Assembly (NCBI RefSeq): GCF_020251205.1
Contig: NZ_JAIWYX010000002.1
Coordinates: 434,001 to 498,000 of the forward strand
Direction of reading: 5' to 3'
DNA length: 64,000 nucleotides
DNA from: Arthrobacter sp. M4
GTDB lineage: Bacteria > Actinomycetota > Actinomycetes > Actinomycetales > Micrococcaceae
Position 1 is the stretch's first letter. Every line of letters starts with the position of its first letter. The position numbers and the translations under genes were made by a program. The notes under the pieces were generated by a model. It was not told the origin of the DNA. It saw only the letters and a program-made list of their open reading frames with translations, and did no database searches. This document shows positions 17,516 to 24,152 of the stretch, piece by piece.

Positions 17516-17983
17516 GTGTTCCGCATCCTCTTCCACACGCCCGAAATCCCCGGCAACACGGGCAACGCCATCCGTCTCGCAGCCATCACAGGAGCCGAAC
17601 TGCACCTCGTGGAGCCGCTCGGCTTCGATTTTTCCGATGCGAAACTCCGCCGGGCAGGACTCGATTACCACGATCTTGCCGTCGTCACCGTCCACCCGGA
17701 CATCACGGCTGCGTGGGAAGCCCTGCGGCCGGAGCGGGTGTTTGCCTTCACATCCGACGGTGACACCTCGTACACAGACATCGCCTACCGCCCGGGAGAT
17801 GTGCTCATGTTCGGTCCCGAGTCAGTGGGACTGTCGGAGGAACTGAAGAAAGATCCACATGTGACAGCCCGTGTGCGGCTGCCAATGCGGCCTTCCCTTC
17901 GTTCGCTCAACCTGGCCAACGCCGCCTCGATCGCCGTCTACGAGGCCTGGCGGCAGCAGGGTTTCGCCGGAGCGCAACTGTAG
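17516..17983 (+). CDS. trmL: tRNA (cytidine/uridine-34-2'-O)-methyltransferase TrmL (SPOUT family)
   Basis: A 155-residue protein matching the single-domain length of TrmL. It starts (GTG) FRILFHTPEIPGNTGNAIRLAAITGAELHLVEPLGF, the family hallmark. The SAM-binding trefoil knot is seen in DVLMFGPESVGLSEE and RLPMRPSLRSLNLANAASIAVYEAWRQ. It should methylate the ribose at wobble position 34 of leucine tRNAs, using S-adenosylmethionine, as a homodimer. It lies alone between the J-domain gene and sigK. Confidence 0.93.
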   Translation: MFRILFHTPEIPGNTGNAIRLAAITGAELHLVEPLGFDFSDAKLRRAGLDYHDLAVVTVHPDITAAWEALRPERVFAFTSDGDTSYTDIAYRPGDVLMFGPESVGLSEELKKDPHVTARVRLPMRPSLRSLNLANAASIAVYEAWRQQGFAGAQL

Positions 17984-17989
17984 CCCGGC

Positions 17990-18016
17990 CCATCCGTCGT
18001 CCTTTCTGCGCCGAAT
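17990..18016 (+). promoter_or_regulatory. Candidate SigK-type ECF promoter upstream of sigK
   Basis: CCATCC (17990-17995) and CCGAAT (18011-18016) are separated by 15 bp. The mycobacterial SigK promoter is remembered as CCATCC about 16-17 bp from CCGAAT; reading the -10 as CGAATA gives 16 bp here. The position upstream of sigK fits autoregulation by the sigma factor. A transcript would begin near 18023, leaving a 5' leader. Confidence 0.55.
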
Positions 18017-18229
18017 ACCAAGCAGATAGCTTCAGCCGTCCTCAGAACGGCCAAGATATCGACCGGCCACTCGCGGGTGGAACATGCCGGGGAATAGGTG
18101 AAGTCAGGAGGGCACGTGAGCACGCTGCAATTGCACATGCCTGCGCGGGCCACCGGGTTGGACGCGCCCACCGCGAAGATTTCAAGATCGTTCGTGGCCT
18201 CTGGAAGTGCCGCTCTATGCTGGGAAGCG

Positions 18230-18853
18230 ATGGACAATCCCAATGCGCCGGCCGCTGGCACCGCCGCTGATAGCGATATCTCCGCGGAGTCCTCCAGCGC
18301 TGCCGACTTGAACCAACGGCTTGCCGCTCTCCTGGCGCTAATCGCGGAGGGTGACCAGTCTGCCTTCGCCCAGTTTTATGAAGCGACTTCCCGCCGCGTC
18401 TATGGCATGGCGCGCCGGGTGCTGATTGACCCGGGTCTTAGCGAGGACACCACACAGGAGGTCTTCCTGCAGGTTTGGCAGGGGGCCGGAGCGTTTGATC
18501 CTGCTGCGGGATCGCCCATCGCGTGGCTGATGACCATCGCCCACCGGCGGGCCGTCGATCGCGTGAGATCCGTCCAGTCCGCAACGGACCGGGAAGCCAG
18601 GGTGTTTGCGTCAAGCCAGGAGGCCGACCACGATTCCGTCGCCGAAGAAGTAGATGACCGCCTCGAAGCCGAAGCAGTGGCCGGGTGCCTGGAAACCCTG
18701 ACGGAAACCCAGCAGGAATCCGTACGCCTGGCCTACTACGGCGGGCTCACCTACCGCGAAGTGGCAGAACGGCTAGGCGCTGCCCTGCCCACCATCAAGT
18801 CCCGTATCCGCGACGGGCTCATCCGGCTCAAGACATGCCTGGGGGTTGCCTGA
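18230..18853 (+). CDS. sigK: ECF RNA polymerase sigma factor SigK
   Basis: A 207-residue ECF sigma factor that directs core RNA polymerase to stress promoters. Sigma region 2 is seen as FAQFYEATSRRVYGMARRVLIDPGLSEDTTQEVFLQVW and AWLMTIAHRRAVDRVR. Region 4 is seen as LTETQQESVRLAYYGGLTYREVAERLGAALPTIKSRIRDGLIRLK. Start 18230 (MDNPNAP) agrees with the usual family length; an in-frame GTG at 18116, with AGGAGG 4 nt upstream, would add 38 residues and cannot be excluded. The anti-sigma gene rskA follows 2 nt after the stop. A SigK-like promoter lies at 17990-18016. Confidence 0.9.
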   Translation: MDNPNAPAAGTAADSDISAESSSAADLNQRLAALLALIAEGDQSAFAQFYEATSRRVYGMARRVLIDPGLSEDTTQEVFLQVWQGAGAFDPAAGSPIAWLMTIAHRRAVDRVRSVQSATDREARVFASSQEADHDSVAEEVDDRLEAEAVAGCLETLTETQQESVRLAYYGGLTYREVAERLGAALPTIKSRIRDGLIRLKTCLGVA

Positions 18854-18855
18854 CG

Positions 18856-19767
18856 ATGACTACCGGAGAGGAGGGCAGCGGATACGTGCGCAGGATGTTT
18901 GCCCAGGATATCGCCACCGACCTGGCTGAAGGCCGGCTGACGGAACTTGCCGAAATCTATGCCTTGGACGCGATAACCGATCCGGAGAGGGCAGTCATCG
19001 ACGACTATGTGACTCGCGCGCCGGAGACGGAGCGGACCGCGTTCTTGAACAGGGTCCGCACCGCACGGGAAACGCTTGCTGCAACATTCGCGGCAGAAGA
19101 AGAGCCGCCCGCCGGGTTGATCGACCAAATTGTTGCCAAGCTACCTCCCCGTGACGCGGACCAAACTACAGCTATAGCGTACGAACCGGGATCCCCACGC
19201 CCCAGTGCCGAGGCGACCACGGGCACCGGTGACCAGTCCCCCGCCCTCAGCCCGTCCGGCGTCGGAGATTCCGGCTTAATAGACCTCAGTGCCGCGCGGA
19301 ACCGCAGGGAGTCCCGACGACGGGTGGGCGGCATCCGCCGCTGGCTTGTTGCTGCCGCAGCCGCCCTCGTCATCGCCACCGGAGGCGTGGGCATTGGCAC
19401 GTACGTCGCTTCCCAAAACGACCCCCTAAACCAGGTTCTTCAGGCGCAGGACGTACGGCAAGCGACCGTCCAAGTCATCGGCGGCGGGACAGCCACGGTG
19501 ACGGTCTCCGCCTCACACGATGCCGCCGTCGTGCGTATGAAGGACGTGCCGGCACCGCCGCCGGGCAAGGTCTACCAAATGTGGCTCATTCCCCGCGACG
19601 GCTCGGATCCGGTCTCCCAAGGGCTCATGGACGCCGCTGCCCTGTCACGGCCTGCCCTGGTCAAGGGCATCTCCGGCGCAGCGTCGTTGGGAATCACGGT
19701 TGAACCCGTGGGCGGTTCCAAAAAGCCTTCGCTGCCAACGGTAGCCAACGCCCAACTAAGCGCTTGA
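18856..19767 (+). CDS. rskA: Anti-sigma-K factor RskA
   Basis: A 303-residue membrane-anchored anti-sigma factor. The cytoplasmic N-terminus (1-95) has DLAEGRLTELAEIYALDAITDPERAVIDDYV, the sigma-binding ASD-like fold. One membrane segment (163-185, WLVAAAAALVIATGGVGIGTYVA) follows a basic stretch (RRESRRR). The extracytoplasmic domain (190-303) carries PPPGKVYQMWLIPRDGSDPVSQGLM, typical of the RskA C-terminal domain. In mycobacteria RskA holds SigK inactive and is cleaved by proteases such as Rip1 to release it. The start sits 2 nt after the sigK stop, implying translational coupling. Confidence 0.92.
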   Translation: MTTGEEGSGYVRRMFAQDIATDLAEGRLTELAEIYALDAITDPERAVIDDYVTRAPETERTAFLNRVRTARETLAATFAAEEEPPAGLIDQIVAKLPPRDADQTTAIAYEPGSPRPSAEATTGTGDQSPALSPSGVGDSGLIDLSAARNRRESRRRVGGIRRWLVAAAAALVIATGGVGIGTYVASQNDPLNQVLQAQDVRQATVQVIGGGTATVTVSASHDAAVVRMKDVPAPPPGKVYQMWLIPRDGSDPVSQGLMDAAALSRPALVKGISGAASLGITVEPVGGSKKPSLPTVANAQLSA

Positions 19768-19794
19768 CGTTGACGTAACGTCAACTTCTACGCT
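19764..19794 (+). promoter_or_regulatory. MerR-type promoter/operator with 19-bp spacer
   Basis: The -35 TTGACG (19764-19769) and -10 TACGCT (19789-19794) are 19 bp apart, the overlong spacing typical of MerR-controlled promoters. A perfect palindrome, GTTGACGT-A-ACGTCAAC (19769-19785), fills the spacer. The predicted transcription start coincides with the ATG at 19801, so the mRNA would be leaderless. The -35 overlaps the rskA stop codon. Confidence 0.85.
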
Positions 19795-19800
19795 GGAGTT

Positions 19801-20562
19801 ATGCAGCGGGACGACAACAGGACCTGGACGATTTCGGAGCTTGCCCGGGCCAGCCGCATCACGTCCAGGACCCTACGGCACTACGACAAACTAGGCCTGC
19901 TGGAGCCAGCCTCGGTGGGCGCCAACGGCTATCGCTACTACGGCGCCGCCGAACTTCTCCGGCTCCAGCGAATCCTGCTGCTGCGTGAACTTGGCCTTGG
20001 GCTCGAGACCATCGCCGAGGTTTTGGACGGCCAGGCCGATCCCGTGCAGGCGCTTGCCGTGCACCGGGACTGGCTGCTGGCCGAACGTGACCGGATGGAC
20101 CGGATGTCCCGCACCGTGGACGCCACCATCAACGCCTTACGCCAAGGAGAACCCATGACAGCGGAGAACATGTTCAAGGATTTCGACCACAACCCCTATG
20201 AAGCCGAAGCACGGCAGCGCTGGGGAGACAAAGCTGTCGACGACAGCAAGGCCCGCTACGCTGGCATGAGCCTCGGCGAGAAAGAACAGTTCATTGCCGA
20301 GTCTGCGGCCCTCAACGAGGAATTGGCGCGTTGCTTCGACGCCGGCCTGGCTGCCGACGATCCCGCCGTCCAGGCCGCCGTCGACCGACACTACAAGTGG
20401 GTGTGCGTCAGCTGGACCCCGAACGCCGAGTCCTACGTCGGCTTGGGACAGATGTACGTCGACGACCCACGCTTCACCGCGTTCTACGACAACTACCGCG
20501 CAGGCCTAGCCTCCTTCTTGCTGGCCGGCATAAAGGTCTACGCTGAGCGGCAGCTCAGCTGA
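19801..20562 (+). CDS. MerR-family transcriptional regulator, TipA type
   Basis: A 253-residue protein, the length of TipAL. Residues 8-75 are the MerR winged helix-turn-helix (WTISELARASRITSRTLRHYDKLGLLEPA...GYRYY). A dimerisation coiled coil follows (about 80-117). The TipAS ligand-binding domain begins near MTAENMFKDFDHNPYEAEARQRWGD and includes HYKWVCVSWTPNAESYVGLGQMYVDDPRFTAFYD. TipA proteins bind thiopeptide antibiotics and some other multidrug ligands. The usual thiopeptide-attachment cysteine was not identified. Its own promoter has a MerR-type operator, so it probably activates its own synthesis. No separate target gene is adjacent. Confidence 0.92.
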   Translation: MQRDDNRTWTISELARASRITSRTLRHYDKLGLLEPASVGANGYRYYGAAELLRLQRILLLRELGLGLETIAEVLDGQADPVQALAVHRDWLLAERDRMDRMSRTVDATINALRQGEPMTAENMFKDFDHNPYEAEARQRWGDKAVDDSKARYAGMSLGEKEQFIAESAALNEELARCFDAGLAADDPAVQAAVDRHYKWVCVSWTPNAESYVGLGQMYVDDPRFTAFYDNYRAGLASFLLAGIKVYAERQLS

Positions 20563-20606
20563 GGCGGCCCCTTGAGGGGGCCCGCCGCAGCAATCGGGCA
20601 AACAAC

Positions 20607-20645
20607 GACGGCGGTGCCTCCTCATTGCCAGGAGGCACCGCCGTC
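20607..20645. terminator. Bidirectional terminator hairpin
   Basis: A perfect 16-bp stem (20607-20622 with 20630-20645, GACGGCGGTGCCTCCT) has a 7-nt loop. It lies between the convergent MerR and gluconokinase genes, about 45 bp after one stop and 36 bp after the other. A T-rich tail is weak on both sides, but stem length and position favour termination. Confidence 0.75.
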
Positions 20646-20680
20646 GGCAGTTCAGTTGGATTGTACGCTTCGGCGAAGCG

Positions 20681-21244
20681 CTAGTGTCCGGGCACTCTGT
20701 TGGCCCCAGCGGTGGTGGCGCCCGTGCTCTTGGGCTCCAGGCTTAGTCGTTCGATGACTTCTTGCGCTTCTTCAGACGGTGAAGCAGCCACAGACAGGGA
20801 GATGAAGTTCTCGTCTTCTGTCGGCTCCTCCAAAGCTTCGAACTGTGATTCAAGCAGGGCTGGCGGCATGAAGTGCCCATGCCTCGAGGCAAGCCGACCA
20901 GAAATGTGCTCCTTGCTTCCCTGCAGGAACACAAACACGACCCCTTCCCCGCGCAGGACGTCCCTGTAACGCTTCTTCAGAGCGGAGCAGGTAATGATTC
21001 CCGGCGTCCCCGAAGCTGTGTGTTCGCGGATCCAGTCGGCAACCCTTTCCAGCCACGGCCAGCGATCGTCGTCCGTGAGGGGCTGCCCGGACTGCATCTT
21101 GGCCACGTTCGATTCGGGGTGCAGGTCGTCGCCTTCGGCGAGTTCCCAGCCGAGGCGGCCCGCAAGTACTCCAGCAACGGTGGACTTGCCCGAGCCGGAG
21201 ACGCCCATGATCACCAGAACGGGTTGTTGCGCAGTCTTCGCCAT
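20681..21244 (-). CDS. Gluconokinase (GntK)
   Basis: A 187-residue P-loop kinase that phosphorylates gluconate to 6-phosphogluconate for the pentose phosphate or Entner-Doudoroff pathway. Walker A GVSGSGKS is at residues 14-21. EGDDLHPESNVAKMQSGQPLTDDDRWPWL is the family substrate loop and ITCSALKKRYRDVLR follows. RHGHFMPPALLESQFEALEEP completes the signature. ATG 21244 has AGGAAGG about 9 nt upstream. No gluconate permease or GntR regulator is adjacent. Confidence 0.93.
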   Translation of the reverse strand: MAKTAQQPVLVIMGVSGSGKSTVAGVLAGRLGWELAEGDDLHPESNVAKMQSGQPLTDDDRWPWLERVADWIREHTASGTPGIITCSALKKRYRDVLRGEGVVFVFLQGSKEHISGRLASRHGHFMPPALLESQFEALEEPTEDENFISLSVAASPSEEAQEVIERLSLEPKSTGATTAGANRVPGH

Positions 21245-21317
21245 CAAAGTCTGCCTTCCTGAATAAATATGATTTAAAACACTTCAAGAGTACGGCAGAG
21301 AATGGTCCCGGGCAATC

Positions 21318-22094
21318 CTAGAAACCGGCTATTGTCCCCGGGCCGTTGACGGCGACGACGTGGAACGCCTCTGCGCTGGTACCCTCCGGAAGACCCGCCC
21401 TTGCAGCATTGGCCTTCATCGTGGCTCGCACGGAACGCTCCATGGCCTCCAAGTCGGGGTGCTGGCTGGCGTGGATGCGGATGGCCTCCAACTTGGCCTG
21501 CACATGGTCATCCACCACCACAAAGTGGTTCTCGCGTTCCTCGGGACCGGCGAAGAGCCAGAGCCAAGGTAGTTTGTACGCTTCCAGGCCCGCTTCCACG
21601 AGTTCCGGATAGGCGAAGGGGTTCTCCAAGGCGGGGTACACAGCGCGCGTTACAGCTTCACCGACTGCCAAATGGTCAGGATGGCTTCGCTGGAGTACCT
21701 TCCAGTTCCGTTCCGGATGCATGGACAGCACAACGTCGGGCCGAATCTGGCGGATCAGCCGCACCACTTCGCGCATCACCTCATGGGAGGGCTCCAGGTA
21801 GCCATCGCGCTGGTGGAGGTAGTGGATGTCGCTGACCCCCACCACTGCCGCGGCACGACGCTGTTCCTCGGCGCGCATGGCCGTAATGTCCGGCCGGTCA
21901 GCCGGATCAAAGCCACCGGCATCGCCGTCGGTCATGATGCAGTAGTTGACCTGCACGCCTGCGGCGGTCCAGGCGGCGATGGCGCCGGCAGCGCCAAAAT
22001 CGATGTCATCCGGGTGTGCAGTGAAACAAAGCACCCGCTCAACCCGGTGCAGTTCCGGGTTGAACGGGCTTGTGCCTGCGGCAGTGTGAGCCAA
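21318..22094 (-). CDS. PIG-L family zinc deacetylase (MshB/Mca/LmbE-like)
   Basis: A 258-residue protein. The zinc-binding AHPDDIDFGAAG near the N-terminus and HPDH in RSHPDHLAVGEA provide the usual His-Asp-His site. ADRPDITAMRAEEQRRAAAVVGV is also typical. The family removes N-acetyl groups from amino sugars or amidates mycothiol conjugates. The exact substrate is unknown, and mycothiol detoxification is one possibility in actinobacteria. TTG 22094 was chosen because it lies just after the etfA stop and gives normal length; upstream in-frame sequence lies inside etfA. It is probably the last gene of the etfB-etfA transcript. Confidence 0.82.
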   Translation of the reverse strand: MAHTAAGTSPFNPELHRVERVLCFTAHPDDIDFGAAGAIAAWTAAGVQVNYCIMTDGDAGGFDPADRPDITAMRAEEQRRAAAVVGVSDIHYLHQRDGYLEPSHEVMREVVRLIRQIRPDVVLSMHPERNWKVLQRSHPDHLAVGEAVTRAVYPALENPFAYPELVEAGLEAYKLPWLWLFAGPEERENHFVVVDDHVQAKLEAIRIHASQHPDLEAMERSVRATMKANAARAGLPEGTSAEAFHVVAVNGPGTIAGF

Positions 22095-22098
22095 GGAC

Positions 22099-23052
22099 TC
22101 AGCCCCGGCGCTTCTTGATCTCTTCGGTGGCCTGCGGCAAGACCTTGAAGAGGTCACCGATGATGCCGAAGTCCGCGATCTCGAACACGGGCGACTCTGC
22201 ATCCTTGTTGACCGCCACAATCACCTTGGATGTCTGCATGCCCGACTTTTGCTGGATGGCTCCCGAGATGCCTGCCGAGATATACAGCTGCGGGGAGACT
22301 GTCTTACCGGTCTGGCCCACCTGGGCGTCGTGGCCGATCCAGCCGGCGTCGGTGGCTGCCCGTGAAGCGCCGATGGCCCCGCCCAGGACGTCCGCGAGTT
22401 CCTCGAGTGGACCGAAGTCTCCGTCCACGCCCCGGCCGCCGGCGACAACAACGCGGGCTTCGGTGAGCTCGGGACGGCCGCTGGCAGGCTTTTCAGTGCG
22501 TCCGGTGATGCGGGCAGCGTTGGCAGCAGCGTCGGCGGGAACTTCCACCGTGACGATTTCCGGAGTTCCTTCTCCAACAGGTTCGGCAGGTACCACGCTG
22601 TTGGGCTTGACCGTGAGGACTGAAACGCCGGTCCGCGATTTGGCGGTGGTGGTGTAGGAACCGGCGAGGACGGACTTGTGCGCGGTCCCGTCGGCGTCGA
22701 CACCCACGACGTCAGTGATGACGCCGGCATTGAGCTTGATGCCCAGCCGCCCGGCGATCTCCTTGGCGTCGAAGCTGTTCTCCAAGAGCACGGTGCTTGC
22801 ACCGGAGGCTGCTACAGCGGCGGCGAGGTATGCCGCCTTGGGGCCAGTGAGGTAGTCATCCAGGTCCCTAGTTGAGGGAACGTAAACCGTGGAGATTCCG
22901 TGGGCGCCGAGCTCAGCAGCGGCGCCATCCTGCAAAACTCCGGAGATCACGACGGCGGCGTCCCCAAGGGTACTAGCGATCGTGAGGAGCTCAAGGCTGC
23001 TCTTCTTCAGGGCAGCGCCCGGGTTGTCGATGAATACGAGTACGTTTGCCAT
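22099..23052 (-). CDS. etfA: Electron transfer flavoprotein alpha subunit
   Basis: A 317-residue protein. With EtfB it accepts electrons from acyl-CoA and other dehydrogenases and passes them to ETF:quinone oxidoreductase or nitrogenase-type acceptors. The FAD-binding C-terminal half shows ARVVVAGGRGVDGDFGPLEELADVLGGAIGASRAATDAGW and then VGQTGKTVSPQLYISAGISGAIQQKSGM, followed by VIVAVNKDAESPVFEIADFGIIGDL. The N-terminal domain starts NVLVFIDNPGAALKKSSLELL. It starts 15 nt after the etfB stop. Confidence 0.95.
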   Translation of the reverse strand: MANVLVFIDNPGAALKKSSLELLTIASTLGDAAVVISGVLQDGAAAELGAHGISTVYVPSTRDLDDYLTGPKAAYLAAAVAASGASTVLLENSFDAKEIAGRLGIKLNAGVITDVVGVDADGTAHKSVLAGSYTTTAKSRTGVSVLTVKPNSVVPAEPVGEGTPEIVTVEVPADAAANAARITGRTEKPASGRPELTEARVVVAGGRGVDGDFGPLEELADVLGGAIGASRAATDAGWIGHDAQVGQTGKTVSPQLYISAGISGAIQQKSGMQTSKVIVAVNKDAESPVFEIADFGIIGDLFKVLPQATEEIKKRRG

Positions 23053-23067
23053 GTCTTCCCGGTCCTC

Positions 23068-23868
23068 TTATAGCAGCTTCTGGGCGGCGAGGAAGTCCAC
23101 CAGCTGGATGCCGGCGTCGCCTTCGTCAGTGATGATGGTGCCCGCCGTCCGAGGCGGACGGGCCTCGGCGCTTTCAACGACGGTCAGTGAGCCGCTATGG
23201 CCAACCTCGGCCGCATCCACCCCGACGTCCGCCAACGACAACGTGGCGACCTTCTTTTTCTTCGCGGCCATGATCCCCTTGAAGTTCGGGTAGCGTGGCT
23301 CGTTGATCTGGTCCGTTACGGAGACAACGGCGGGGAGCGGCGCTTCAATGGTGTCGGAGTGGGCATCGCCGTCGCGGCGCGCGGTGATCCTGCCTTCAGC
23401 GACATCCAGCGTGGCTGCGAAGGTGACCTGAGGCAAACCCAGGCGCTCTGCCAACTGAGCCGGAACCAGGGACGTCTCACCGTCAGTGGAGGCCATTCCG
23501 GTGAGCACCAAGTCAACCGGCGCCTCGGCACCGAGGTGACGGACGGCCGCGGCGAGGGCCAGGGACGTAGCTGCTGCGTCAGAGCCCGCCAAAGCGTCGT
23601 CACTCAGGTGGACTCCGGAAAAGGCACCAATCTGCAGGGCCTTCTTGACCGCGTTGACCGCAGCCGCCGGACCCATCGTCAGCGCAATGACCTGGTTGCC
23701 TGCGGCTTCACCGCCGCGAGCCTCGGCCAACTGTAATGCGGCCTCGAGTGCATACTCGTCCAGCTCGGACAAGATGCTCTCGGCGCGGTCCGTGGTGTTG
23801 TGTTCGCCGCTGAGGTGCCGGTCGAACTGCGCGTCCGGGACATGCTTGACCAGAACGACAATCTTCAA
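23068..23868 (-). CDS. etfB: Electron transfer flavoprotein beta subunit
   Basis: A 266-residue AMP-binding partner of EtfA. TTG 23868 was chosen because GGAAGAG lies 4-6 nt upstream and the protein then begins (M)KIVVLVKHVPDAQFD, the conserved EtfB start. Further marks are LDEYALEAALQLAEARG, VDLVLTGMASTDGETSLVPAQLAERLGLPQVTFAA and the EtfB signature near INEPRYPNFKGIMAAKKKKV. The two genes form an operon with the PIG-L deacetylase gene. Confidence 0.95.
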   Translation of the reverse strand: MKIVVLVKHVPDAQFDRHLSGEHNTTDRAESILSELDEYALEAALQLAEARGGEAAGNQVIALTMGPAAAVNAVKKALQIGAFSGVHLSDDALAGSDAAATSLALAAAVRHLGAEAPVDLVLTGMASTDGETSLVPAQLAERLGLPQVTFAATLDVAEGRITARRDGDAHSDTIEAPLPAVVSVTDQINEPRYPNFKGIMAAKKKKVATLSLADVGVDAAEVGHSGSLTVVESAEARPPRTAGTIITDEGDAGIQLVDFLAAQKLL

Positions 23869-24037
23869 TGTCTCTTCCACTGTCTTAGAAGCAGCCTTCC
23901 ATGCTCTGTTCATGGCGGGGCTCTCGTGATGGGGCCGCCCACAGCCATGCATCACCCCACCGTAGGGGCACGTCCTAGCTAACCATAGCGGCCGCTTTCC
24001 GCGCCGCCTGCGTTAACGCCTGTGTCATGGACAAACA

Positions 24038-24079
24038 ACGACGCCGGGCTGCACCTTGCCTGGTGCCGCCCGGCGTCGT
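24038..24079 (-). terminator. Terminator downstream of the HtrA gene
   Basis: ACGACGCCGGGC (24038-24049) pairs perfectly with 24068-24079; an inner GCACC/GGTGC stem extends the hairpin. On the minus strand a T-rich stretch (TTGTTTG) follows, fitting intrinsic termination of the serine protease gene, which ends 66 bp away. A T-rich run is also present on the plus-strand side. Confidence 0.75.
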
Positions 24080-24108
24080 GGGGATTTATTTCCTTGCTGT
24101 GCTGCGTG

Positions 24109-24152
24109 CAGTTCTACTGCCGTTCAGTTCTACTGCCGTTCAGTTCTACTGC
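24109..24152. repeat. Three 16-bp direct repeats over the HtrA gene end
   Basis: CAGTTCTACTGC occurs at 24109-24120, 24125-24136 and 24141-24152 with a 16-bp period (unit CAGTTCTACTGCCGTT). The last copy includes the protease stop codon (24146-24148), so two extra copies of the gene end lie just downstream of it. Confidence 0.85.
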
